From contig VTPC01089669.1 of assembly GCA_011009095.1 (NCBI GenBank), forward strand, positions 434,001-498,000: DNA of 64,000 nucleotides, read 5' to 3'. Position numbers and translations under genes: made by a program. Shown here one piece after another: positions 23,514 through 36,200 of this stretch (positions are counted from its first letter, which is position 1; the number at the start of each line of letters is the position of its first letter). Origin of the DNA: Ignelater luminosus (Eukaryota > Arthropoda > Insecta > Coleoptera > Elateridae). Below the pieces are notes generated by a model. It had not been told where the DNA came from, searched no databases, and saw only the letters and a program-made list of their open reading frames with translations.

Positions 23514-24104
23514 TCTTTTTTTACCTAAGGGAAACGGAGCGCGGGGTTATCAGCAGTATAATATCCTGTACGATGGTGACAAAAAAACGTAAGTAATGTA
23601 ATTTGGAGAATTTACATTCTAAACAACACCGTGTGTGGTCCATCATCGGACCAACTCGAGGCCGGTCGCGGTTGGAGAGTAAAACCGAGTCGCACACAAC
23701 TGCTCAGTGTATGAAGCAAGTCGCGTTTGCGAAGACGGAGTCAATCACTTCGTGTGTAAAATGAACCATGTCGGTTTAAAGAGACGTTTAAATAGTTATT
23801 TAATAATTTTGTTAAAGTGACATTCGCAATGATGAATGAGTTAAATTGCCTACAATCACGTTCATCTTAAGAAAAATGTTCTACGAGTGTTACCGAGTTG
23901 TGTTCAGTAAAAAGAGTTCTAAAGAGAGTCTGTTGCGATCAGCTGTTGTTACGAGACGAGGGAATGTTTTCTACTTACCATTGGTTGCCGTCAATGTGCG
24001 AGGAAGAGCATGACTGGAGGTGAACGGTGGTAGTGCAAAAGAGCGCCAAATGCACTCCGACGTTGGGACGTGCTGCATCTGCAGGAGCCACGGTCACCGC
24101 GAGG
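23514..24104 (+). other. Probable patched 5' leader with seven upstream ORFs
   Basis: If transcription begins near 23.5 kb, the leader of about 590 nt holds short ORFs at 23573-23596, 23711-23764, 23761-23820 (start overlapping the previous stop as ATGA), 23829-23870, 23876-24013 (45 codons), 24010-24033, and 24050-24121, which overlaps the patched ATG at 24105. The first ends across a good donor-like ACGTAAGTAA, so part of this region could instead be an intron. It is inferred to be untranslated because the patched frame is closed by TGA at 24021-24023. Confidence 0.4.
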
Positions 24105-24212
24105 ATGGCCTCCACGGCTGACTCGCAGGCTGACCAAGAACGACACCGCTCCGACCTTTACACCAGGACCGGCTGGGTCGACGCGAACGTCGCCTTGGGT
24201 CAGCTGGACCAG
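24105..24212 (+). CDS. ptc: patched coding exon 1
   Basis: Encodes residues 1-36, ending SDLYTRTGWVDANVALGQLDQ-type sequence, directly comparable to the Drosophila N terminus (SDLYIRTSWVDAQVALDQID). The start is chosen as the only in-frame ATG after the TGA at 24021; the open frame upstream of it has none. Donor CAG|GTAAGA, phase 0. The exon and about 300 bases on each side are markedly G+C-rich. Confidence 0.85.
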
Positions 24213-27200
24213 GTAAGACACGCGGTGGCGCCTGGATGAACCACGTGTGGCCGCCCCCGATAATCCGTGTTCGCAGTGAATCAGGTGTGATAGATCATTT
24301 GGAGCCAGACCTGATCGCGGTGTGGTGGGCGATGTGCCGTGTTACGCTAGCCTTGGTAGGACCACCGGGATAGCGGCGTGTGTGGTCCATCGGCTAGCTT
24401 AGTTGCTTAGCTTACCTGGTTCCCGCATGGCCTCGCCCCGGCCCTGCGCGGGGTTGCCACACACACCCACCCGCCCGTTCTGCATGGTTTCCGGAACTCT
24501 ATCATACTCCTACCTACCCTCTTTTATTCACATGGTTACCCTTTAGTAAGAAAGATACTATAAACATGCTGCTCCATTTTATTTAATTAACCGCACATCT
24601 CGGTTAATCTTCGGCTTGATTTCATGATCAGAAATATTCTTTAACAATAATTATCAAATAACTTGTACCTATTTAACTTGAAATTATACATTCCCCTTTT
24701 ATTTACGAGCAACTTGTTGATGAATAGCTTTTAGAGTTTATTAAGTTTTTATTCTGGATTATTTAACGAATCGTTCATTATTATCATTAAGTGTTTTTAA
24801 TAAAAATTAATAAATAATAACAATTCGTTTAAGTACAATGTAATGAAACCCATAGAAATCTAAATTATTAGCAAGATGTATTGATTATGTTTACCTTCAG
24901 TGGTGTACTACTATGTGCCACATTATAGTTAGTATAATATGGTGCTTACTCTAAGCTACATAAGTTTATTTCTCGTCTTTCATTTTTATATCGTCGAACG
25001 TATCGTTACATTGCAAGACAATTTGGAAAGATATTTAGAATTTTCTTCAAAGAACTTTAAAGAGTAAAATTAAAAGAAATTCGACTAAGAAAAAATGAAT
25101 TAACTGATTCATTAAAGCGGCTTGGGGCTTTTTTTTGCTTCAAAAGCGCCCTTATCAATTTTTTAACTAGTTTCGAGATTACAAAGTTAGGTACCAGATC
25201 TTCAGTATGATTTCTCTAAGAGAAAGGTTAACTCTAAACATTATTAATAATTAAATATTCTTCTAAAAGAAGATTTGGTAAACAAGTACAAAAGTACCTA
25301 CTATATGCATATCGCAAAAGATATCCGAGACGAAATTTCGATCGCTTTTGTAAAAGCTAAAGAAAAAGTGAAAATATGTTTTATTAAATGGTTACTTTGA
25401 AAGAGTTCTAACATCCAAAAGCCTTGCATATCTAAGAACTGTAACTGAGATTCTTTAAAAACTACTGGAAATTGATTTTGATGCGTTTGAGGTTAGTCTG
25501 TAAAAATTCGAAAATATGTAAATTTGGTTATTCCTAATAATCCATCTTATGTATAAAGCAAGTTTTCTTTAATACCGTGTTTTTGAGATAATGACGAAAC
25601 AAATAACTATTTAATTCTATTCGCAGGATTAGCAATTTAGGCTTCGTGAAGAAAAATGTTCTGGTAATAAATACAAAGTATTCAAAACGAGTAGATTATT
25701 TGCGATAATTGTGAATTCGAACTGCTATATAGTACTATTTCCGTTTTCTGAATCTGTATTTTATTTCAGAATTTGAGGAAGTATATTTGAATTTAGAAAA
25801 CCTTGCAAAAAGGTTCAAAGCAGTATTTGCTGTAGAAATTCCGTGTAAGACACTATTTCTTTATAATTTTCTTTTGATTATTCTTATCTCATACATGATA
25901 CAGTTGTTTCCTACCCTTAATTATATGTCTTTAAAAAATTATAATACAATAAATATGCTGTAACAACTTTAGTGACTATTACTGAAAAGTTCGTGTTGAA
26001 TTTATAAAGGGACAAAAAAAAGAACAGTTTTCAATTTGTTCAGTGTTTTATTGGTGACATTATATAACAGGCAATTAATGGGATCTAAATAAGTTTGCCA
26101 AGTAGGAGTCGGTAGGAGTCAAGAAACACATTAACCATAAGCAAGTTTCACGATTGTTTTGCCACTTAACTTTTACACCTACTATAAAGTGTACGTAGGT
26201 ATGTAGTATTTATTCTGGTGTTTTACATTTACATACCATTTTTATTATACAATTTCAGAGAGGTAATATTTTTTTTGTTTTTAATTTTGAATGAATTTGT
26301 TCTTGGGAGGTCTTTCGCCGTCGTTGTTTGGAAGTGGTTAGCATATCGCAATTGGAAAATTGAACTACCCACGGAATACAAGCATCGACACATACTTTTC
26401 AGTTGTTTAAAAAGGAAACGAACGTCTGCGAACTTGATTTTGTATTGAATTGTACATTCTTTTTGTGTTGAATGGATATCTTATACCTTCGACTTCGACT
26501 TAGGTGGTCTAGTCGTGTCGTTTTTGACGTTTTCTTTAGGTATTCAAGTTTGATGGTTTGTTTAGTTACGTTCTAAGAAAACCCACAAAAATTGTATTTT
26601 TAAATTACATTTTACTTGGAAGTTTTCTTTTATTTACTTTTTTATTTCTAAAGGAATCGACTGTAATATGTTTGACAATTTTCTTTATTAAATCTAAAGA
26701 AATTCTTATTAAAGTTCACGTATGGAAGAACAATTTAAATTTTAGTAAAATAGGATTCTATTTTATTCATGTTTACATCGAATTATTAGCCTAGTTTTCC
26801 TTAATGATAGATAAATTGACTATCGCTTATAAACGTTTTCGTTTTCCTTCGTTAATTCTAAAATGCTAATTAAAATGTTTTTATCATTTTGCAGATACAT
26901 ACATAGATAGTTTCATTTCCTCTGTAAAACATAATAAAGGACCACCCTGAAAGAAAAACAATTGTGTTATGACTTATGACGTACGTTGCTAGGATTTTAT
27001 AAATCTTATAAGGAATAGAAGCTATGCGGACCATTGTTTTTAAAAATGACTTCCCTTCATTCATTCATTCTTCAATTATTGTGGCATACCTTAGGTGATG
27101 TTTTAATTTATTCGCAAGTCATTGTTATGCTTGTGTTCTATTGTTATTGTTATTGTTAGTGTTTTATAATGCACTTTTATGCAAATTCAGAACATTTAGT

Positions 27201-30200
27201 ATTATTTTATATTTCATATGGAAATTAGTTATTTGGCATTTGGCATTTTATGTGTTTCAATAGAATCACAAATGGAAAATACCCAATTACATTTTGTTTA
27301 ATTTTCATTTTTAGTGCGCACAAAAGTATACGAGGTTAATTTCGGAAGTACATGGTTTTTCAGTTCTCTCGAATTTAATTGGAAATTGCTGTGGTATCTT
27401 TTAACCATTCAAAACTCAAATGTTTATTATTTATGTTTGCTTTGTTTGTTTTATTTTACTCTGCAGAAACATAAAGCAGAACGTTTCGCATTGAATGAAT
27501 GTTCTTGTATTTGCCCATTCAACATTCTTTTTTGGTTTCTAAAAAAAGGCCCCTATGGAAAGATTGTTATAAATAGTAGTTTAAAAGAATGCACCAATAC
27601 TTACATTTTTCCATATTTCATCTTCTTAATCCTCATTGAAATCATTAATTAAATAAATAAAACATCAAACATTATTAAGATGTTTTTTCCTGATTGGTCG
27701 TTTAAAATTCGTCATCTATTTGAAAAATAGATTCCTAATTAGCGATTCTTCCAGCATTGCTCATCAACCATCACATTTTTATTGCCTCTTGCATAAAAAA
27801 GAACACGCTCGAAAAAAATGGAAATCTAGTAATTGCCATAAAATAAAGTAATAAAACTCCTGTTAAGAAGTTTATCTTGTTTACTGACCTGCATTAATAG
27901 TTTTCTGTTTTGTTATTGTACAATGGGGAATTGTTGTTTGGGATGATTAAAAATAAATAAAGCTAACAGAAAGGTTACTAATGAGAGAAACGGTGGTGGG
28001 GAGAGCGGGGAGTTGGCCAAAGTTGACGAGTCCATCCCTGATCAGTGTTAAACGACGTGGGTGTAGTTTGTAACATAACGGGCTTAAAGATATTTTTCTT
28101 TTATTGGGTCTGTTTTTTTTTTGCGAGAATAATTGCCTAATTCGAACAACAAAGAGAAATGATGTGAACAAATGATTTTTAAAAGGGTAAAATCTATGCA
28201 AATTAATTATGTAAGTGGATACAAATCGCTACCAGTTTTTAAAGTGTATAATATATCTGGTTTGAGGTTTTCTTGTAATTTTTTTGCGCGTTAAAAGATT
28301 ATATGTGGGTTTAAAGTTGTGGTACGCTATGAGTTTCGAGAATAAAATCAGTGGTTCTTTAAATGTTTTGTTATTTCAAATTTCAGTTTTAAATTATATC
28401 GAGTGATCATCTTCAAAGTATCAAAAGAGTCTTGATGTTTCCATGTATCTTTAGTATAATAAACTTATTTTAGGTTCAAATAATACAAACAGGCATATAC
28501 CGTACATATGATTGCGTAAATAATGTCGCGGAATATTATTATTCTTCTAATGAAAAATTAATAAAGTTATTATTTGTAATAATTATGCAAAACTATTTTT
28601 TAGGGAATCCATTTGCATAATAATTAATTCAAAATCAAATCATTTCATTAAGAGAACGTAATTGTAATGCGACATTATTTATGCAAAAGTTTAAGTAAAC
28701 GCTTTGCCATTCCGAAAACAACGATTCTGTTGTTTGTAACGTACTGCATATGCAGTGTTCATTATTGCAATATCGAAAACGGTAAGAGATATAGAGTCGT
28801 CTAAACTGAAAAAAGTACTTTATAGATTGAGAGAGATTAAAATAATCGGCAGTTTTTTAGGAAAGAAAAGATTTTCAAACTCGTTTAAAACCAAATATCT
28901 CTATAGCAATAATGCAAAATCAAGAAAATATATGTATCTCCTTGATATTCTGAAGAAAATAGTCAACTTTTTCTAATTTAACCGGCTCTCTTATTTTTCA
29001 TCGTCTTCGAGATAACAATGACGAAACTTCAATTCTAAACACGCTGTATACATATACAGGGTGATTCCGAAATAAAGGGTATCCTCTTAAAGGTGGATAG
29101 CAGTGTGATAGTACATACATTTGCGATAAAAACGGTACGTAAAAATTGCATAGTTTCCGAGAAAAATGCGATTGAAGTTTAATCACTAAGCCAAGCCGGT
29201 CCTGCTCTCATACTTTTACTTAAGCAAAAATCGATAGGGGTTGACTGACTGTCCTTGTTATTGGCAGGTAGTTCTTGCTATTTATGTGAGGGGTATAATA
29301 GTTTATCTGGTTTCTACAATGCCATAAATAACCAGTAGGAACTTTTACTTTTTAATTTGCAAACGGAAAAATATTAAAATTTTACTGTTAGTGATTTTTT
29401 TCTGTAAACTTCCGAAGAACCAAAAACTTCAATAAGCATTATGCTACATAAATAAAAATTGGTTGAATTTATTAAATTGAATTAAATACAGAGGTGACAG
29501 TTAGTAGTACCTTCCATATGCATGTTTCATTCAAGTAGTATGTGTAATCCATTGCCATTTAAAACGTTTCCTATCCATGTGACTAAATAATAATAAGGGA
29601 TTAAAATGTTGCTTGCGAGACTGGAGTCTAATTGTTCGTAACATAAATTTTGTTATTACTTTTTTACCGTTTTAACGAATTTCAACAACCCTGCATGTTA
29701 AACATACTTCAGATTTAAGAAGGGAAAGTTGTAAAATGTCCTTAACTTTCACTTTTTAAGGCGACAATACAAGAAACACTTTTCTTTTTCTAACCAGAGA
29801 CGGCTTCAGTTTTTAATATTTAGGAAAATTGTCAAAATTCTCAACTTTCACGGAGCCACTTCGTTTTTTCATTTTTTGTCTTTTTTAGCCTCACTTATCA
29901 CCTATTAAAAGGATACCCTTTATTTCGGAATCACCCTGTATAACATATAAAACGTAGAAAGAACCAATACAATTCTTACCTGTAAAAAGGGAAATGTTTG
30001 ATATCCTATGATTAAAAATTCTTTTTTTAAGTCACCTTGATTGTTTAGATTCTTCTTTTTATTGGCAATTCTAATCTAATCTAAAAATATCAGTACTATA
30101 ATGAAGATACTATCGCACTCTTTTTAAAGGTTTTAATTTAGAAGGTCAGTACTTTGTTCTTTCCAAACAATAATTAGTCAAGCTAAAAATGCATTCTTTA

Positions 30201-33200
30201 CCGTTGTCGATTGTTTCGTGGATAATAAAATCTCAAGTCAGAAATTTCTATTTTAATTAACAGTTTTTATATTTATTTAGAGTGGCTTATAAGATATTTA
30301 GTAGAACTTTTTTAATAGGCCACGAGTATGAATATTTTAATATCGGCCTTACGTCAAAGTGTCAGGAAGACATGCATTTCCTGCCCGGCTATTTTTCGAA
30401 CGCACGGTATACATTGTTAAATTGACTGTATAGATCGTTATTATTGGATCACGCAACTATCAGAGATTACAGAAAAACGACGCCGAACATTTCAATTTCT
30501 GGGGAGAAATTAATAAGAAATTCACCGTTCATCAGTTTTCAGCTCGTTTACTCCTTATGATTTGAATACTTTATTTCGATAGCATAATTAATTAGTAATC
30601 TATAACCCGATTAACTGATCCATGTTTCTATAACGTCATGTGATGGTTTGCTTTACAAAACTATTTGGATTTTTTTTAAAAATGTTGGTATAATTAAGAA
30701 ATCTTCATCTTCATCTTCATCAAACGCGTCAAAAAGGAAAACTTCAATGATTTGATTTAATATGTATAAAAAGTTAGAAAATAAAGTTTCTATATCTTTT
30801 GCGAAAAGACAATTTAGTCAAATTGCAATTACAAATCTGCCTAAGATAATTTTTAAATATAAATGAAACATAATGTTCTCTTTTGTATCGAAGTATCTTG
30901 TAATTTGGATTTTAAAAGAAATTTTGTTTGCGTGCTATCGCTTCTCTAAAATAACTAAAAAAAAACATTAAAGCACTCTTTTGTTCGTTCCGTGCTAGTT
31001 CTTTTCAAAGGTATTACGACTGGATAATAGTGGGTATTAGCAATAACAGTTAACAAATACCATAGAGTGTCTACTTAATTAAACGTAGACGTTACACAAA
31101 GTGCGCGTTGTATTCACATAATACCATCACTGAATGCAATAGGATACAAATACACTGACGGCATAGAAATAATTTTAAAAACGTTCTTGAGCGTGAAGTG
31201 GAATTTTGATGAAATTATTGTTTTTTCTTTATTTCTTTTTTCGCTCGATTGATTAATTCTCCGAGTAATATTTTCTAGGAAGTATTCTAGAAACGATAGT
31301 ATTCTTTGTTATTTTAGAAATACAAACCGTTATTAGAACTTTTTTAGTGTGTGGCTAATCTGACTGTTATAAAATTGTCGGAAATTGAAACTTCTTATTA
31401 AACTAATACTGTGTTTTATATGCGTCATGGCATTGCTTATATCTAAACGATTACGGGTATAAATGATAGAAGCTATTCCATCATGGGTACGTTATATAGA
31501 TATTGATAGCTAAATAGGGCCGTCATTAAAACGAAAACATATAGGATATTAAAAAAGGGCGTTTAACAGTGGTACATCTGAATTTCTCACACATGTACAT
31601 ACATTGTAAATGAAAGTTTCTCGTGGTTCTGTTAACAATAGATCGTTCAAAATGTCTAAATATTAATACAAGGTGTTTCAATGACCTGTGGATGAATGGT
31701 AACTGTTACATGTAGAAATATCAGAAATATTATGTCGGTCACCTATAAGTTCTAAAATTATTTCTGAATATACCGAGTGTTTCATAAAAGTCTTGTATTT
31801 TTAAATGCATTTTGTTAACTTACTGCTTTTGGTTCATTTGTTATTAATTACAAACATGTGGATTGTAGAGGTCTAGACTGTTTCTGCTGCCGCTTGGGTG
31901 TTCCATTTAGAAAAATTGATAAACATTGCAACTTGCCTCACCTCATATAATGCAACCAGCTTATCGTAGTATTTCATCAAGACAAGATTTCAAGTTTCTT
32001 AAAACTATATTAAGCTATAGACTTAGTAGTGGAGTAGCGATGCTTTATTTTTAACAGTGACGTTAATATCAGATTTAGATATAACAATACGTTTTAAGTA
32101 AAAGTACACATAGTCAGGATTTTTTCTTGAAATCAAGACAAGATCAAAAAATTCGTGAAGATCAAAACTTGGTTTTGTCTATTTCAGGATTTTTGCCATA
32201 TAACCCAAGTACCTTCTAGAGTGATTGTATGTTCGTGTGTTTATCAGCCATCACAATATACCAAAAGCTTCCGGTCGTTATTTCGAAACCATTTGATGTT
32301 TAGCCAAGTATTTCTTTTATTTTAATTCACGAGAAGTTTGATTTAGTATTCGTTAAGATGAATTTTCTCATATTTAGAAACTATAACATTTAATAAAGTG
32401 TTATTTACGCTTATAGCGACATTCCAGAGTCTTTATAAAGCTTGATAATCAGATTTTAATGAATATCTAAATATGGGAGCAATAAGGATTTAACCCACTT
32501 CCTTCCTATACGCCACTGACGACCATACAATCTTAGAAATTCCGATAAACCTGCGCTTCAATTACGTCAGGAAAAAAGGATTTTATAATGACAATTTATG
32601 CGTATGACAGGTGTATTCCATAAAAGAAACTAACCGAGAAAATAATGTCTTATCATTTACATAATTGTTCGTTTGTATGTACGTAATGATCGTGCCATCT
32701 TGGTAGAATATTTAATTATCGCTCATTGATAAATGTAAGAATATTAGAAGTTAGTGTTAAAGCTTAGATGCAATAAATTTATGTTTATTCCGCTAATTAT
32801 CGGCGCTAATTGATTATGGGTATATAAATTAATGACAACGTATTAACGAAGCGAAAAAAAGTTGAATATAACCGTTAGTTCCTTCCTTCCAGTAAAGCTA
32901 TTTAGAAAATATGTATGCAAATTACCGATTGTGGTTGGTTTAACCGGTCTTTTAATCCTATAATTATGTATTCTGATTTGAAGCGGCTAAGCGTTATAAT
33001 ATGTTAATGGATAATATGCATAATATAGATGCCAAACGCGGTATTATGTGCGGGATAATGTAAATATGGTAAATATATGCCATTATAATTTACTGCGTTC
33101 TTTTTTTCTTAGAATACAAAGTGGATACACTCTTGTATTAAAAAGGCTTATTTTAGAATGAAATTAGAATTATCATTTAATTATTATTTACCTACTGGAT

Positions 33201-36200
33201 AGTAAATCTTTCCCACCTTCTCAATTTTACCGATCAGGGTTGGACTAGACCGAAGCGACGCGCTATAGCGAGGTCGGTAGAAATCTGTAAATTTTAAATG
33301 CTCCCCGTCTGTATTTTTTAATAAAATAATAGTTCTCGTCCGTTATAGCTATTATACTTTAATTCGTTTAGAACCTAAATAGGAATAAATCTGACACGCT
33401 TTTTTACCAGTGGCGTAACAAAAGTTACTCGAGTACTTTATCTTTATCTCGTATTCTCAAGCGAACGCAGAATCTATTATGGCGTTTGGAACAGTCTCAA
33501 ATCTTATTTTTTTTAGTTTTCTTATTCAAGATTTTTTCACTCAAACATTTTACAACTAGAAATTGTAGTTTTTCAGAATTCAATAGACTTTTGTATCTTC
33601 ACGATTCTCTTTTTCCCCATTTCCGTAAGATAGGAATCAAAACAAAACTTGAAATTTCTTATTAAATTGGCCAAGTTTTGAACCGCCTTTGCGTATATTA
33701 CGAGAAAGTAAATATAATTTCTACGTTACGCATATAATGAAGTTGTACCACACACAATTTTATACATTCAAATCATTCATAATTTATTCATAAGTATCGC
33801 TTTCTATAAATGCCTACACATCCCATAAACGGTATCTCATAATATAAAAAAAAGTTCTTCGTCTAACCAGACTGAATTGTTCAAATATTTTTAAACAATT
33901 TTACCACCCATAAAATAGGTCATGGATATTAGATTTTTAGATCTGTCTGTTTATTTTACATCTGCAAACGATTTTATTATAAGGTCAAGATCTACAGCTA
34001 TATTTATCGAAAGAAGTAGTACAAAATTTCTTTTTTTTGCAAATGAAAACTAGGTTATAGCCAGGTCGTTAATAGATTTAAGATATATTTGTATCTAATG
34101 AAATTGACTTTAAGAAAACTTAAAACGATGTATGTACAATAGTAGTTTGTTGTTCCAGGAATACAACTGTATATACAGGGAGATTAAAAAAGAAATCTGT
34201 AATTACATTTTTTCTTAGGTTTGCAACATAGCAGTCAAAGCAACTAATTATCTTTGAGAGTTTGGCGATCGTAATACAAACACTTAAAACTATTTCATTT
34301 ATTATTGCGTGTCATTGTTATTCGTATGCCACTAACGCACGTTTTCTATTATAATTGTTTCTGCAAGTAGCGTAATTGAAGATACTGACCACTAACATAT
34401 CTTTAATAAGTTGTGCAAAATAAATAAGAAACAAAATTTAATATAATAAACGTTTGTTTGATGGACTCGTTTTTATAACGCTAACGGATTTTCCGTAAAT
34501 AATAATATAGCCTTCTCCGTTATCTCCGCCACTGCGGAAATGTACATTACATACATACATGCTACATTCGATAGAAATTATAAATTTTCGTTTGCGCTAA
34601 TGTGTGTTGATGTAAGACACGAAATAATTATAAAATTTATTTTTGCTTGAGTAAGATCAGTAGGAAATAACCGAGAAATTTCAAGTATGTGCTCGACAAA
34701 GACGAGGTCAAAATACTCGTCTCGTATCTTAGGTGTCTACTAGAACTCGTAGTAGTGTTCCATTCAGATGTTTGCCTAGTGGAACACCATTTCCATAAAT
34801 AAAGCATGTATGAATACACGTTTTATTTTTTGTTTATCAGTGGTTCTCAAAATTTCCTTTTTGGCAGTTTGATATATTTATTTTGTTAAAATTAATAAAA
34901 TCGTAGATTTCTATAATTAGATGAAATTTCCTTCCAGTTCATCGAGAAACTTCAACTTATACTGTCTCGAAACAAAATTAGTTTTAAGTGATTACTTTAT
35001 ACTTTGTTAATTAAAATCTTATTAGGAAGATTATGATAACATGCTTCGTGTGCTGCAATGAATGTAACGTGAAATTTTTCATTGTTGTTTAATCGACTTC
35101 TGTAATGCGTTTTCAAAGTAATTAAGTTCTAATTATGTCTTAAGTAGGGGAAAATTGATTCGTTTTAAATAAGACCTAGCATTATACTTGTTTTGCCGGC
35201 AGAAATATGGACGATTATTTATGCCAGTAATGCTCCAACGAACTTTATTGTTATCGTTTTTACGTTTACTGTTCTCGTTATATAATAAAGATAAGGTTGC
35301 AAATGAATATTATAAATATTTTATTGGAGAGAATTGGAAAATATCAATTTGTCCAAAAATCTGAAGCAATAAGTTTTCTTGTATTTACATTGTCACTATG
35401 TTTATTATGCGGATGGCATCGTTAATTTAAAAGTTTTATCAGTGAAATAATTTTTGCAATCATGTCATTTTAATATTCATATGATGTCAATATGAATGTT
35501 GGGAAAATTGGAATTTCCAAGCTTAGTAAGTAAGTCAGCTCATAATGTCACAAGATGCTATTTTGCTGTTTATTGTCTGAATTAATTACAATAAATTCTT
35601 GCAATATGTGCCCAGCATCGGCTTTAAGGGATTTGGCATTTCAACACAACCGCCAATAACGGCCTCCAATTCTTGTCATATTTTATGTTCTTTATTTTTA
35701 TTTCCGTAATGGCGCTTGGCGCCTTCTTAAGCAGCATCCTGCGCTCTTTGAAAGAGGCGCCCCGATGCCGTGCTTCTTCTGATTATCGTATGTGTGTGGG
35801 TATTGAACAGTAAATAAAAAGTATTTTGCCACATTACTTTGTGTACACATACCCATTGCACCGTTTAGTTCTTTGTATTCTTTAAATGCATTATGGAAGT
35901 TATTAGTAGACGGGTGGAGCACTGGAATCTGTATACGCGAGTCGTTGAAAATTGTCTGTGTACAGTTTGAATGAGAGGTTAAACTTAGAAAGATTCTGCG
36001 TATGTAGATTTTTGTAAACTGACTTCCCAATACCTCTATTGGTTATTTCTCAGTTCAATCAGACCTTTCTTAATACGATTATCTGTGGAGTCAAGTAAAG
36101 CTAGAATGTACTATTCTAAAATTGTGCCCATAGAACATGCTGTTAATCGTCTTGGACGTCAGACATAATACATAAATTGCAACGAGGTCAATTTTTCTTA

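Noticed and set aside
23573-23596. Alternative short first coding exon of patched ending at the donor-like CGTAAGT (about 23588)
   Set aside because: It would add only about five codons; no way to confirm the splice and no matching conserved N terminus.
24027-24104. N-terminal extension of patched upstream of the ATG at 24105
   Set aside because: The frame is open only after the TGA at 24021 and begins with GTG; it has no ATG and no similarity to Patched N termini.
27314-27652. 112-codon plus-strand frame in patched intron 1
   Set aside because: A+T-rich low-complexity hydrophobic translation, no ATG at its start, no splice context, no family resemblance.
35698-36030. 110-codon minus-strand frame
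   Set aside because: No recognisable domain and no splice or expression cue; treated as chance in intron 1.
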